From Luteitalea sp. TBR-22 (GTDB lineage: Bacteria > Acidobacteriota > Vicinamibacteria > Vicinamibacterales > Vicinamibacteraceae): 64,000 nucleotides of DNA. Position 1 is the first letter of the stretch, and every line of letters begins with the position of its first letter. Under the pieces are notes generated by a model, which saw only the letters and a list, made by a program, of their open reading frames with translations, was not told the origin of the DNA and made no database searches. The stretch is from assembly GCF_016865485.1 (NCBI RefSeq), contig NZ_AP024452.1, positions 3,990,501 through 4,054,500 on the forward strand. The letters run 5' to 3'. The position numbers were made by a program, and so were the translations under genes. Shown here one piece after another: positions 1-9,376 of the stretch.

Positions 1-480
1 CGCCGGCGCCTGCCACTCGCGCGCCAGCAACGCCATGGTCACGGCCGCGACCGCGGCCTCGTAGCCCTTGTTGCCGGGCCCCTCGGGCACGCGCGCCTCG
101 GCTTCGGCCTGCGTGTTGACCGTGAGGACGCCGAAGGCCATCGGCACCCCCTGGGCGAGCGAGGCCTGCATCATGCCGTGCGACACGGCCGAGGCGATGT
201 AATCGAAGTGGGGCGTCTCGCCCTTGATCAGGCAGCCGAGGCACACGATGGCATCGACGCGGCCGGATGCGGCGGCGGTACGCGCACCGAAGGGGATCTC
301 GTAGGCGCCCGGGACGTCGAGGCGCTCGACGTCGGTGGCCGACACGCCGGCCGCCGCGAGGGCCTCGCGCGCGCCGGCGGCGAGACGCTCGGTGATGCCG
401 TCGTGGTAGGTGGACACGACGAGCGCGACGCGCAGGCCGGGCGCCTGCGGGACGGGCTGGAGGATGGCGGGACGCGACAC
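1..480 (-). CDS. ribH: 6,7-dimethyl-8-ribityllumazine synthase, 3' end cut by window edge
   Basis: Lumazine synthase condenses 5-amino-6-ribitylaminouracil with dihydroxybutanone phosphate in the penultimate step of riboflavin synthesis (cytoplasm). The 160 visible codons show the family's order: an N-terminal strand ending VVSTYHDG, the substrate-binding stretch VPGAYEIPFGA, the LGCLIKGETPHFDY segment with the conserved GETPHF, then GVPMAFGVLTV and the C-terminal NKGYEAA helix. Only the last few residues should lie outside the window. The GTG start is chosen because AGGAG lies 8 nt upstream and the domain begins right after it. It is the last visible gene of a long minus-strand run and follows an enoyl-CoA hydratase by 10 nt, so co-transcription is likely. 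Confidence 0.93.
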   Translation of the reverse strand, partial: MSRPAILQPVPQAPGLRVALVVSTYHDGITERLAAGAREALAAAGVSATDVERLDVPGAYEIPFGARTAAASGRVDAIVCLGCLIKGETPHFDYIASAVSHGMMQASLAQGVPMAFGVLTVNTQAEAEARVPEGPGNKGYEAAVAAVTMALLAREWQAPA

Positions 481-490
481 GGAGTTGCTC

Positions 491-1273
491 CTATCGACCG
501 GTGAACGTGGCCGGACGCTTCTCGAGGAACGCGCGGACGCCTTCCCGCATGTCCTCGGTGGCCGCGGCCAGCCCGAAGAGCCTCGCCTCGGCAGCGAGCC
601 CGTCGGCCAGCGGGCGGTCGAGGCCATCGGCAATCGCCTCGCGCGCGTACCGGAGCGCGAGCGGCGCACGCGCGGCAAGTTGGTCGGCCAGCGCCTGCGC
701 CTCGTCCATAAGCGCAGCCGCCGGCACCGACCGCAGCACGATGCCGAGGCGCACGGCCTCGTCAGCCGACACCTGGCGCCCGGTGAGGATCAACTCGAGC
801 GCCTGCTGCCGCCCGATGGCACGCGCGAGGCGCTGCGTACCACCGAACCCCGGGATGAGCCCGAGCGAGGTCTCCGGCAGGCCCAGGCGGGCCGTGTCGG
901 CCATCAACCGGAACGTGCACGCCAGCGCCAGTTCGCACCCGCCGCCGAGGGCGTAGCCGTTGATCGCCGCGATGGTCGGGACCGGCATGCTCTCGAGCCG
1001 GTCGAACACGGCCTGCCCGGCCCGCGCATACGCTGCCGCGGCGTCCGCCGTGAACCCGTCGAACTCCGCGATGTCGGCCCCGGCCACGAAGGCCTTGGGC
1101 CCGGCCCCGGTCACGATCAGCACCCGCAGCGCAGCCTCGTCGGCAAGCGCGTCGAGCCGCGCGCGCAGCGCCGCCAGCGTCGCGCGGTTGAGCGCGTTCA
1201 GCTTCTCGGGGCGCGTGATGGTCAGCACGCGCACCGCGCCGGTGCCCGTCAGGTCGAGGTACTGGTCGCTCAT
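491..1273 (-). CDS. Enoyl-CoA hydratase/isomerase family protein
   Basis: Crotonase-fold enzyme of 260 aa, the usual family length. It should add water across the 2,3-double bond of enoyl-CoA in beta-oxidation or amino-acid catabolism. Visible motifs: RPEKLNALN near the N-terminus, the first oxyanion-hole stretch AFVAGADIAEF, and the second oxyanion/catalytic region with NGYALGGGCELALAC followed by GLPETSLGLIPGFGGTQRL. Both Glu residues expected for hydratase activity (in GGGCELAL and GLPETSLG) are present. The ATG at 1273 starts the protein just before the first strand; upstream in-frame sequence is Arg/Pro-rich and is not part of the family. Substrate chain length cannot be read from sequence. 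It fits with the acyl-CoA dehydrogenases and methylmalonyl-CoA mutase elsewhere in the window. Confidence 0.92.
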   Translation of the reverse strand: MSDQYLDLTGTGAVRVLTITRPEKLNALNRATLAALRARLDALADEAALRVLIVTGAGPKAFVAGADIAEFDGFTADAAAAYARAGQAVFDRLESMPVPTIAAINGYALGGGCELALACTFRLMADTARLGLPETSLGLIPGFGGTQRLARAIGRQQALELILTGRQVSADEAVRLGIVLRSVPAAALMDEAQALADQLAARAPLALRYAREAIADGLDRPLADGLAAEARLFGLAAATEDMREGVRAFLEKRPATFTGR

Positions 1274-1352
1274 GTCGGCAGTGGCAGCACGCGCGGTCGG
1301 GTCGGTCGGCCGCGCGCGGATTCGGCGCGAACCCGCCAGGGACGGCTGTGAC

Positions 1353-1751
1353 TCAGGGACGGGCGGCGGTGCGCCGCCTGTCGAGGAGTATAGCCCACGC
1401 TCCCGCAGCCCCCATCGCCAGTGCGGCGCCGACCGCATCGGCCACGACATCGGCGACGTCGGGGGTCCGCCCGGGCACGAAACGCTGGTGGACTTCGTCG
1501 CTGACGCCGTACGCGACGGCCAGCAGGAAGGCGGCCAGCAGCGCCGAGCGGGTCACCGTGCGCCACCGCCACGCCGTCAGGCCCATCAGCAACAGCACGG
1601 CCAGCACGCCGAACGTGAAGGCATGCGCTTCCTTGTCGCTGACCGACGGGGGGCTCGGCAGCGACGGCTGCGACGACAGCACGAAGATCATCGACAGCCA
1701 GGCGATGGCCGGCACCCAGCCGATCAACCGGCGACGACGGTCGGGGGTCAC
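1353..1751 (-). CDS. VanZ-like family membrane protein
   Basis: Small integral membrane protein (132 aa) with about four hydrophobic helices. The family signature is clear: SDKEAHAFTFGVLA in the first half and DEVHQRFVPGRTPDVADV in the second, with the conserved D-E-x-H-Q and the D-x-x-A-D stretch. VanZ-like proteins are often found near cell-wall or glycopeptide-resistance genes, but the biochemical role of most members is unknown; nothing here suggests antibiotic resistance. The GTG start overlaps the stop of the upstream 57-aa gene as GTGA, so translation is probably coupled. Confidence 0.88.
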   Translation of the reverse strand: MTPDRRRRLIGWVPAIAWLSMIFVLSSQPSLPSPPSVSDKEAHAFTFGVLAVLLLMGLTAWRWRTVTRSALLAAFLLAVAYGVSDEVHQRFVPGRTPDVADVVADAVGAALAMGAAGAWAILLDRRRTAARP

Positions 1752-1921
1752 AGCGGGAACGGGAACATCAGCCAGCCGAGGAGGAGCGCGGTGCCGATGA
1801 ACCCGCCGGCGATGTAGAGCGCCAGGCGCACCTGGCCGGCACGGTCGTCCTTCTGCAGCACCGCGAGCACCGTCGAGACGCAGGCGGCGAAGAACACGAG
1901 GAGGAGGAAGTGGCTGGTCAT
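1748..1921 (-). CDS. Small two-helix membrane protein, 57 aa
   Basis: Short gene read directly from the sequence. The protein starts MTSHFLLLVFFAACVSTVL, has a charged linker (QKDDRAGQVR) and a second hydrophobic segment ending GWLMFPFPL. Two transmembrane helices in a hairpin are predicted. Its ATG overlaps the stop of the DUF6677 gene (TGATG) and its stop overlaps the VanZ start (GTGA). This tight packing on both sides is the main support that it is real. No family is recognised. It belongs to a block of four small membrane-protein genes. Confidence 0.72.
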   Translation of the reverse strand: MTSHFLLLVFFAACVSTVLAVLQKDDRAGQVRLALYIAGGFIGTALLLGWLMFPFPL

Positions 1922-2319
1922 CACGGCTTGCGGCCGATCGCGATGTCGTACGCGTCGAGCACCACCAGCGCGTTCAGCAACCCGGCCACGATCAGGTAGG
2001 TGTTGGCGTACTCGTAGCTGACGGCCACGACGTTGCCTGTCCCGAGCCCGGCGGCCCAGGCCAGGAAATACGGGATGCCGACCCCGAGGTTGGCCAGGGC
2101 GGCGAGGCCGACCAGCGGTTCCTGGAAGGTCACCGGGAAAATCCGCCCCTCCAGCCAGAGCCCGGCCGCGAACAACAGGACGATGGCCAGGAGGAACACG
2201 ACGCCCTTGTCACGCCGGCCGAGCCACACGTGCGCAGCTCCGGGCACGAGCCATCCGATGGCACACAGGACGAGCGGCGGCACGGGCGGAAGCGATGGTG
2301 AGGCGGCGCGCGCGGACAT
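1921..2319 (-). CDS. DUF6677-like membrane protein
   Basis: Predicted 132-aa inner-membrane protein with four hydrophobic segments. It has Pro-rich N-terminal residues, then LVLCAIGWLVPGAAHVWLG followed by RRDKGVVFLLAI, a pattern seen in small TM2-like proteins of Acidobacteria (DUF6677). The C-terminal half has GVGIPYFLAWAAGLG and a final LVVLDAYDIAIGRK segment. Function is unknown. The ATG at 2319 is chosen because upstream in-frame sequence is repeat-derived (the GGGCACC tract at 2348-2410 and a REP-like hairpin). It begins a four-gene overlapping or near-overlapping membrane block ending with VanZ. Confidence 0.75.
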   Translation of the reverse strand: MSARAASPSLPPVPPLVLCAIGWLVPGAAHVWLGRRDKGVVFLLAIVLLFAAGLWLEGRIFPVTFQEPLVGLAALANLGVGIPYFLAWAAGLGTGNVVAVSYEYANTYLIVAGLLNALVVLDAYDIAIGRKP

Positions 2320-2347
2320 CAGCGGACAAGTGTAGCAAGGGACGATC

Positions 2348-2411
2348 GGGCACCGGGCACCGGGCACCGGGCAGGGGGCACCGGGCAGGGGGCGCCGGGC
2401 GCCGGGCACGG
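2348..2411. repeat. Heptamer tract, unit GGGCACC
   Basis: Tandem 7-bp units (GGGCACC, then variants GGGCAGG, GGGCGCC) fill the gap between the DUF2085 and DUF6677 genes. The same unit recurs at 55985-56090. It looks like short tandemly repeated repetitive DNA; no coding potential is claimed. Confidence 0.85.
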
Positions 2412-2414
2412 GGG

Positions 2415-2438
2415 CGGCCTGAGCGCAGTCGAAGGCCG
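2415..2438. repeat. REP-like hairpin, copy 1
   Basis: Stem CGGCCT/AGGCCG with the 12-nt loop GAGCGCAGTCGA, placed just after the heptamer tract. A second copy with the same architecture but a changed stem lies at 38051-38074. The core CTGAGC-N-GTCGAAG resembles palindromes dispersed in many high-GC bacteria. Confidence 0.7.
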
Positions 2439-2447
2439 ACCCGGCCG

Positions 2448-2912
2448 TCACACGTCGGGTGTGCCTGACGCGTAGTACAGCGCCCAGCCGATCACCGCAC
2501 CGAGGGGAACCGCGGCCAGCGCCCTCAGCGGCGTGCCGGGATTCCAGACGCCCGCGACTTCGAGGGCCCACGTGAGGAGGGTCGGCGCGGCGGCAGCGGC
2601 CAGCAGCGCCCGGGACGGCGCGGCGCAGCGCCGCCGGACCAGTGCCGCGCCGACCAGGCCTGCCGCGCCTGCCAGGTACAGGCCGGCGCACCGTCCGCAG
2701 ACCGGCCAGGGCACACCGTGGGTGTGGAACGAGCGTTCGGGGCGCTGATGACAGATCCGCGCCCCGATCGCGTAGGGCACCGCTGCAGCGATGGCCAGGC
2801 CGGTTCCCGGACGCGCGGCGCGCACCGCAGGCGCCCCGAGGATCACGGCGGCCCAGGCGATCGCGAGCACGAGGAGGGCCGCTCGCAGGCGACCAGCGGC
2901 CCCGGCGCTCAC
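2448..2912 (-). CDS. DUF2085 family membrane protein
   Basis: Predicted 154-aa membrane protein. The diagnostic stretch is ICHQRPERSF followed by PVCGRCAGLYLAG: a conserved Cys-His-Gln and a C-x2-C pair that mark the DUF2085 family. Three or four hydrophobic helices surround it. The Cys/His arrangement suggests metal or redox chemistry at the membrane, but no function is established. The GTG start at 2912 lies one base after the stop of the adenosine kinase gene, so it is almost certainly in the same transcript as mtnP and the kinase. Confidence 0.85.
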   Translation of the reverse strand: MSAGAAGRLRAALLVLAIAWAAVILGAPAVRAARPGTGLAIAAAVPYAIGARICHQRPERSFHTHGVPWPVCGRCAGLYLAGAAGLVGAALVRRRCAAPSRALLAAAAAPTLLTWALEVAGVWNPGTPLRALAAVPLGAVIGWALYYASGTPDV

Positions 2913-2913
2913 C

Positions 2914-3855
2914 CTAGATCGGGCAGGTCCCGCCGAATGCCTCGACGTACCGCTCGCGGAACTCGTCCAGCGTGTAGGCGTGGCTCTGGCCGCCGACGTG
3001 CTCGAGCGCGTACGTGGCCGTCACGCTGCCAAGGCGCCCGCACGTCTCCCAGTCGCATCCCATCGCCAGCCCCTTCATGAGCCCGCCGCGGTACGCGTCG
3101 CCCACGCCGGTGGGATCGGCCACCCGGCGCTCCGGCGCCACCGGCACGTCCACGCGCCGGCCGGGCAGGTGGATCGACGACCCCTTCTCGCCCCTGGTGA
3201 TGATCACGGCCTCGGACTTCTCGAGCAGCGCATCGACGTCCAGCCCGGTCTTCTCGCGAATCAGCTCGTACTCGTAGTCGTTGCAGATCACGATGTTGGC
3301 GCCCACCAGGCCGGCCGCCAGTTCCGGTCCCTCCATGCGCGCGCACTGCTGGCCGGGGTCGAAGATGTAGCGCAGCCCGAGCGCCCGGCACTCCTCCGCG
3401 TACTGCACCATCGCCTTGGGATCGTTGGGCGAGATGATCACCAGGTCGGCATCGCCCACCGTGCGGAACGAGAGCTCGTCGGCGTCGGCCATCGCGCCCG
3501 TGTAGAACGACGCGATCTGGTTGTTCTGCGTGTCGGTGCTGCAGAAGAACGACGCGGTGAACTTGCCCGGCACCTCGAGCACCAGCGACGTGTCGACGTT
3601 GGCGGCCTCGAGCCACGCGCGGTAGTCCGAGAAGTCCTGCCCCGCGGTGCCCATCAGCGCCGGTCGCTCGCCGAGCAGCGCGAGCGTGTACGCGATGTTG
3701 GGCGCGCAGCCGCCGCGCCGCTTCTCCATCTCGTCGACGAGGAAACTGAGGCTGAGGCGCTTGAGGTGCTCAGGGAGCAGCAGCTCCGTGAACGTCCCCG
3801 GGAAGGTCATGAGGTAGTCGAACGCGATCGAGCCGGTGACGATGTGGCGAGCCAT
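2914..3855 (-). CDS. PfkB-family kinase, probable adenosine kinase
   Basis: Ribokinase-fold sugar/nucleoside kinase (313 aa). The N-terminus TGSIAFDYLMTFPG, then LLPEHLKRLSLSFLVD, closely matches my memory of mycobacterial adenosine kinase (Rv2202c type), which phosphorylates adenosine to AMP. The catalytic signature DPTGVGDAYRGG is near residue 260, with the base Asp in GVGDA; an ATP-site ITRGEKGSSI stretch precedes it. The neighbouring gene upstream (83 nt) is methylthioadenosine phosphorylase, so a joint role in purine and methionine salvage fits. Another PfkB sugar substrate is possible. Start: ATG at 3855, directly before the first beta-strand. Confidence 0.86.
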   Translation of the reverse strand: MARHIVTGSIAFDYLMTFPGTFTELLLPEHLKRLSLSFLVDEMEKRRGGCAPNIAYTLALLGERPALMGTAGQDFSDYRAWLEAANVDTSLVLEVPGKFTASFFCSTDTQNNQIASFYTGAMADADELSFRTVGDADLVIISPNDPKAMVQYAEECRALGLRYIFDPGQQCARMEGPELAAGLVGANIVICNDYEYELIREKTGLDVDALLEKSEAVIITRGEKGSSIHLPGRRVDVPVAPERRVADPTGVGDAYRGGLMKGLAMGCDWETCGRLGSVTATYALEHVGGQSHAYTLDEFRERYVEAFGGTCPI

Positions 3856-3938
3856 GTGATTTGAAGTTCGAAGATCGGCAATTGCAGGGGCGAGCCCGTG
3901 CGGGCGCAGCCGCAGGCGCGCCCGCGTTCGCTCGCCCG

Positions 3939-4799
3939 CTAGAAGTACTTCCCCATGATCGGCGCGAGTCGCTGGCGCGTGTCCTCGGGCACCAGTTCGG
4001 GGCGCGTGATGATGGCCGTGGCCAGCGCCTGGCCGCAGTGGCAGGTGCGCGGCGTGGTGGCAAGGGCCTCGACGGCGCCGGCGATCACCTGCTGCGCCAT
4101 CCGCGCATTCTGGTGGAGCGTGTCGATGATCATCTCCACCGTCACGTGGTCGTGGTCGGGGTGCCAGCAGTCGTAGTCGGTGACCAGCGCGATGGTCGCG
4201 TAGCAGATCTCGGCCTCGCGGGCCAGCTTGGCCTCCTGCAGGTTGGTCATGCCGATGACGTGCGCGCCCCACGACCGGTACAGGTTCGACTCGGCGCGCG
4301 TCGAGAACGCCGGCCCCTCCATGCACACGTAGGTCCCGCCCTTGTGCACCTTCGCCCCCGCGGCCACCGACGCGTCGTGGGCGACCTGCGCCAGGGACCC
4401 GCAAACGGGATCACCGAAGGCGATGTGCCCGACGATGCCGTCGCCGAAGAACGTGCTGACGCGGCCGCGCGTGCGATCGATGAACTGGTCGGGGATGACG
4501 AGGTCGAGCGGGGCGATGTCCTCGCGCAGCGACCCGACGGCGCTGGCCGACAGCAGGCGCTCCACGCCCAGCGTCTTGAACCCGTAGATGTTCGCGCGGA
4601 AGTTCAGCTCCGACGGCGTGATGCGGTGCCCCACGCCGTGGCGCGGCAGGAACGCGACGCGCATGCCCCGGAGTGTTCCGGTGACGTAAGGTCCCGACGG
4701 CGCCCCGAAGGGCGTGTCGATCGTGAGTTCGTGGCGGTCGGTGAGTTCGGCCATGTCGTACAGGCCGCTGCCGCCGATGATGCCGATCTGGATGGACAT
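3939..4799 (-). CDS. mtnP: S-methyl-5'-thioadenosine phosphorylase
   Basis: Cleaves methylthioadenosine with phosphate to adenine and methylthioribose-1-phosphate, recycling the by-product of polyamine and related synthesis. The 286-aa protein begins [11 protein letters not shown] (phosphate-binding Gly loop) and has [21 protein letters not shown], the purine-site [15 protein letters not shown] and [13 protein letters not shown]; all are MTAP/PNP class II hallmarks. The ATG at 4799 starts right at the family N-terminus. It heads a salvage pair with the PfkB kinase downstream. A broader purine-nucleoside specificity cannot be excluded. Confidence 0.94.
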   Translation of the reverse strand: MSIQIGIIGGSGLYDMAELTDRHELTIDTPFGAPSGPYVTGTLRGMRVAFLPRHGVGHRITPSELNFRANIYGFKTLGVERLLSASAVGSLREDIAPLDLVIPDQFIDRTRGRVSTFFGDGIVGHIAFGDPVCGSLAQVAHDASVAAGAKVHKGGTYVCMEGPAFSTRAESNLYRSWGAHVIGMTNLQEAKLAREAEICYATIALVTDYDCWHPDHDHVTVEMIIDTLHQNARMAQQVIAGAVEALATTPRTCHCGQALATAIITRPELVPEDTRQRLAPIMGKYF

Positions 4800-4944
4800 G
4801 ACGTGACAGGTGCAGCGCGCCGCGGCCCGGGATCCCCGGCGCCCGTGGCGCCCGCCAGCGGCGGAAGGCCGGCCGGCGCGAACACGACATGATGGGGGCG
4901 TGGCCCGGCGCTTGTCCACTCCGGGCCCGGCCGGTGGCCGGCGG

Positions 4945-5891
4945 TCAGCGGCCCGCCAGGGCACGCGCGAGCACGAGGGCTGCGGCCGCGTGTGGGTCGA
5001 GGTCGCGGCGCGCCACGCGCTCCACGAGGGCATCGAACTCGCCGGGGTGCAGCACGGCCTCGTCCAGGCGCGCCAGGAACCCGCGGATCAGCAGGTCGCG
5101 GACGCGCAGCGCGGCGCGTTCGCGGCGCCGGGCCTCGGCCAGCGCCCCCGCCTGCGCGCGGAAGGCCTCGATGGCCGTGGCGAGCGCCTCGACGCCTTCG
5201 CCGGAGGTCGCCGTGGTGCGCAGCACCGGCGGGCGCCAGGCGCCCGACGCGAGCGGGTGCAGCGCGAGCATCGCCTCGACGTCCGCCGCCGCGCGGTCGG
5301 CGCCGTCACGGTCGGCCTTGTTGATCACGTACACGTCGGCGATTTCCATCAGGCCGGCCTTCAGCGCCTGGACCTCGTCGCCCGTGCCCGGCACCAGCAC
5401 GACCACCGAGACGTCGGCGGCGCGCACCACGTCGACCTCGTCCTGCCCCACACCGACGGTCTCGATGAGGATGCGCTCGAACCCCGCGGCATCGAGCACG
5501 ATCGCCGCGTCACCGGTGGCACGCGCCAGCCCGCCGAGGTGGCCACGCGTCGCCATGCTGCGGATGAAGAGGCCGCGATCCCCGGCGTGCTGCTGCATGC
5601 GGACGCGGTCGCCGAGCAGCGCCCCACCCGTGAACGGGCTCGTCGGGTCCACGGCGATGATGCCCACCCGATGGCCCTGCGCGCGCCACCTCGAGGCGAG
5701 GCGGTCGACGAGCGTGCTCTTGCCCGCGCCGGGGGGGCCGGTGAGGCCGACCAGCCAGCTGCGTCCCGCGTGCGGATGCAGCGCCGCGATGAGCGGCGCG
5801 GCGTCGGACGTCTCGTTCTCGACCAGGGAGATCGCCCGGGCGATGGCGCGTGGGTCGCCCGCCCGAACCCGCGCGATGAGGTCGTCGCGCG

Positions 5892-5895
<4 letters not shown>
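4945..5895 (-). CDS. meaB: Methylmalonyl Co-A mutase-associated GTPase MeaB (ArgK family)
   Basis: G3E-type P-loop GTPase that guards assembly and repair of adenosylcobalamin-dependent mutases. Of the 316 residues, Walker [10 protein letters not shown] is at about 53-61, followed by [20 protein letters not shown], the [12 protein letters not shown] switch/Walker B region, and the NKADRDGA guanine-specificity motif. The GTG start overlaps the stop of the acyl-CoA dehydrogenase as GTGA, so the two are coupled. The cognate mutase subunits are about 33 kb away (37577-39721) rather than adjacent. Confidence 0.93.
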
Positions 5896-7031
<1,136 letters not shown>

Positions 7032-7124
7032 CGCGGCACGGGTCCGGCCGACGCCGTCGAGCGGCCGGCCGTGGGTCGGAACATGGATGGCGTCTCTGCC
7101 CGATGGTAGCGCACCGGGCGCGCG

Positions 7125-7152
7125 GGCGTTCGGCGTTCGGCGTTTGCCGTTC
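7125..7152. repeat. Heptamer tract, unit GGCGTTC
   Basis: Four adjacent 7-mers (GGCGTTC twice, GGCGTTT, GCCGTTC) in the gap between divergent genes. A CATAAT hexamer about 20 nt downstream may be the -10 of the plus-strand gene at 7182, but no well-spaced -35 was found. Confidence 0.7.
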
Positions 7153-7181
7153 GAGCGAGCGCCGGCATTCCATAATCCCCC

Positions 7182-7667
7182 ATGCCGTTACTGCTCCGCT
7201 GCAGCCTGGTCGCCGGGATGTGCTGGCTCGCCTCCGCGACGCCAGCGCTGGCCGACCTCACGGTCTTCGCCGGACTCCAGAACGCCCCGGTGGTCCGCCC
7301 CACAACCGGAATCTCGCTGGGCTTCGGCCTGCTGATGGTCGGCTGGGAAGTGGAGGTCGCGCGCGTCGCGCAGTCTTCCGACGACCTTGCGCCGTCGATT
7401 GCCGTCGGCACCGCCAGTGTCTACGTGCAGAACCCCGTGCCCGTGAGTGGCGTGCAGTTCTACGGCATTGCGGGGGCAGGCGCCTACCGCGAGCACCTCG
7501 AGCGGCTGTCTCAACGAACCGACGTGCACGCCGCCCTCGGGGGCGGAGCGAAGATCGCGCTGGCCGGCCCCCTGAAGCTGCGACTCGACTACCGGTACTT
7601 CCGGTTCCGCGACGCGCGCGCCGCCGACGCCCAGCGGGTCTATGCCGGCCTCACGCTCGCGTTCTGA
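7182..7667 (+). CDS. Small outer-membrane beta-barrel-like protein
   Basis: Predicted 161-aa exported protein: Sec-type signal peptide ([22 protein letters not shown], cleaved near residue 24), then alternating hydrophobic strands. The later strands [34 protein letters not shown] and VYAGLTLAF look like amphipathic beta-barrel strands, and the C-terminal Phe is typical of outer-membrane proteins. Length suggests a barrel of about eight strands or fewer. No family can be named. Starts at the ATG closest to the signal peptide. Confidence 0.7.
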   Translation: MPLLLRCSLVAGMCWLASATPALADLTVFAGLQNAPVVRPTTGISLGFGLLMVGWEVEVARVAQSSDDLAPSIAVGTASVYVQNPVPVSGVQFYGIAGAGAYREHLERLSQRTDVHAALGGGAKIALAGPLKLRLDYRYFRFRDARAADAQRVYAGLTLAF

Positions 7668-7706
7668 GACCGCGCACCCGGTTGCGACGCGAACTGCCGA
7701 CTGCCG

Positions 7707-8165
7707 CTACCGGACGTTGATCAGGTAGGTGTTGCCTGACGGGTTGGCGGGGTCGAGGGTGGCGGCCAGTTGCTTCTTCAGGGCGGTGGCCTGCTCGGGC
7801 AGCACGGCCTCGATGAGCGCATCGAAGCCGGAACGGTCCTGGTCGCCGGTGAGCGCCGAGATCTGCAGGAAGTACATCAGCTTCCCGTCCTGCGCGGGGA
7901 GCGACGACCTGTGGATGCGCAACTCGCGCGCCTGCGCCTGCCGCACCTCCTGCGGACTGCGCGCCAGGGCCTCGCGCACTTGTCGGGCGAGCGCCTCGAA
8001 CTGCGGCGCCTTGTCGGGCATGACGCTGTAGATGACCAGCCACAGGTCGCCCGGCCCGGCCTGGGGCGCGCCTGGCGTCATGGCGGGGGCCGCCACTTGA
8101 GGGACGGGCTGAGCCAGCGGGGCGGTCGCGAGCGCCGCCACGAGCAGCGAAGCGGCGTACGTCAT
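7707..8165 (-). CDS. Secreted tandem paralogue 3 (unknown function)
   Basis: Exported protein of 152 aa with an N-terminal signal peptide and a short Pro/Ala-rich linker. The core begins LWLVIYSVMPDKAPQFEAL and continues with a helix, RELRIHRS, and a strand LMYFLQISAL. The same order (hydrophobic strand, KADK/KGD-like turn, acidic helix, then a YxLxxx strand) occurs in the two genes immediately upstream, so this is the third copy of a tandem family. It may adopt a ferredoxin-like or dimeric alpha/beta-barrel fold; that is inference. The ATG overlaps the upstream stop (ATGA). Confidence 0.75.
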   Translation of the reverse strand: MTYAASLLVAALATAPLAQPVPQVAAPAMTPGAPQAGPGDLWLVIYSVMPDKAPQFEALARQVREALARSPQEVRQAQARELRIHRSSLPAQDGKLMYFLQISALTGDQDRSGFDALIEAVLPEQATALKKQLAATLDPANPSGNTYLINVR

Positions 8166-8671
8166 GGCTTGGGTGCCGGTGCCGACGCCGCCGGCAGGGG
8201 CGCCAGCACGACCGTGAGATTTGACGCCTGCACGGTGGGCTGCACGTGGGCCGCCCGGAACTGCTCGTAGAGCTGCGCCGCCTCGGCGGGTGCAGCCTCA
8301 GCCAGCAACCGCGGCACGTCGTACTCGGCATTGGCGACGACCGGATCGAGCAGCGAGACATAGAGCACGCTGCCGTCGCCGAGCGGCGTCGCCTGCTTGA
8401 GCACCCGCCAACCGGCGCCCTGCTGGCGCCGGACGGCGTCGTCGCTGACCGCCAACAGGTCGCGCAGGCGCGTCATGACTGCCTCGAAGTCGGCCGTCTT
8501 GTCGGCCTTGATGGCATGGAAGACCATCCCCGTCGGTCCGGCCATCGGCAGCGCTGCGGGAACCGCCGGCACCGTCGGTTGGTTGGTGGCCGCCGGAGGC
8601 GTGGGCGCCTGCGCCACGGCGGCGGCCGCCATGGCAAGGGAGAGGCAGAGCGTGAGAGCGATGGTGCGCAT
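8162..8671 (-). CDS. Secreted tandem paralogue 2 (unknown function)
   Basis: Exported protein of 169 aa: signal peptide (LTLCLSLAMAAAAVAQA), a Pro/Ala-rich linker to about residue 48, then the shared core MVFHAIKADKTADFEAVMTR, a second helix, WRVLKQATPLGDGSVLYVSL and a final helix. Compared with its neighbours the core aligns along its full length: KADKTADFEAV here against KGDSGPKFEEF and MPDKAPQFEAL. No catalytic residue stands out. The ATG at 8671 precedes the signal peptide; the gene overlaps paralogue 3 by 4 nt and follows paralogue 1 by about 70 nt. Confidence 0.75.
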   Translation of the reverse strand: MRTIALTLCLSLAMAAAAVAQAPTPPAATNQPTVPAVPAALPMAGPTGMVFHAIKADKTADFEAVMTRLRDLLAVSDDAVRRQQGAGWRVLKQATPLGDGSVLYVSLLDPVVANAEYDVPRLLAEAAPAEAAQLYEQFRAAHVQPTVQASNLTVVLAPLPAASAPAPKP

Positions 8672-8742
8672 TGAGCACGAAGACCCCGGCCGGCGCTCGC
8701 GCACCGCCGGGGTCCCGGAAAAGACGTTCTCGGAACGCGGGC

Positions 8743-9294
8743 CTACTGGCCGAGCGTCATCACGTTGGTCAGCGGCACGGCCGCGTTCAGGCCCTTGTCG
8801 TTGATGTAGGACTGGAGCTGATCGACGAGCGTCTTGGCCTCGGTCGGGAACACCTCGAACAGCAGCATGCCCGGGCTGTACTCCTGACCCTTCGAGATCG
8901 GGCTGACGATCAGCACGTAGTTGATCGTGCCGTCGGCGGCCGGCGAGGTCGCCTTCATGAGACGCATGCCGGCGGCCTGAGCCTTGCGCTCGGGGTTGGT
9001 GCTCTTGGCCATCGCGTCCTTGACGCGCGTGAAGAACTCCTCGAATTTGGGGCCGCTGTCGCCCTTGACCGCATAGAACCACACCACCGCGTCGGCGTTG
9101 TCGAACGTGAGCTGCGGCTTGGCCGGGGCCGCCGGCGCGGCAGCCGGCTGCTCAGCAGGCTGGGCCGGTTGCGCGGCGGGCGCCTGAGCCGAGGCGGGCG
9201 TGCTCACGGCGAGACCGAACATCAGAACGGCAGCCCCGAAGGCCACCCGCGCACCCGCACCACGTACGGCCCGCGCCTCCATCAACGAACGCAT
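8743..9294 (-). CDS. Secreted tandem paralogue 1 (unknown function)
   Basis: Exported protein of 183 aa with a long n-region, hydrophobic core VAFGAAVLMFGLAV and a signal cleavage after ASA. An Ala/Pro/Gln linker is followed by the shared core VVWFYAVKGDSGPKFEEFF, RVKDAMAKS, GMRLMKATSPAADGTINYVL, SKGQEYSPGMLLFEVFP. Start chosen at ATG 9294 because GGAGGAAG lies 7 nt upstream, one of the best ribosome-binding sites in the window. Likely first gene of a three-gene operon of paralogues. Confidence 0.78.
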   Translation of the reverse strand: MRSLMEARAVRGAGARVAFGAAVLMFGLAVSTPASAQAPAAQPAQPAEQPAAAPAAPAKPQLTFDNADAVVWFYAVKGDSGPKFEEFFTRVKDAMAKSTNPERKAQAAGMRLMKATSPAADGTINYVLIVSPISKGQEYSPGMLLFEVFPTEAKTLVDQLQSYINDKGLNAAVPLTNVMTLGQ

Positions 9295-9376
9295 AGCGAC
9301 TTCCTCCGACTCCGAGAACAAGGGGTGGTGAATCCGGCGGCTACTGTACCGTAAGTGGCCCCGGGGAAAAAACCCT

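Noticed and set aside
1353-1751. Glycopeptide resistance through VanZ
   Set aside because: Only the VanZ-like family signature is present; no van ligase, dehydrogenase or regulator genes are nearby.
9345-9376. T-run terminator after hemW
   Set aside because: A TTTTTT run follows hemW, but no adequate GC stem precedes it on the minus strand.
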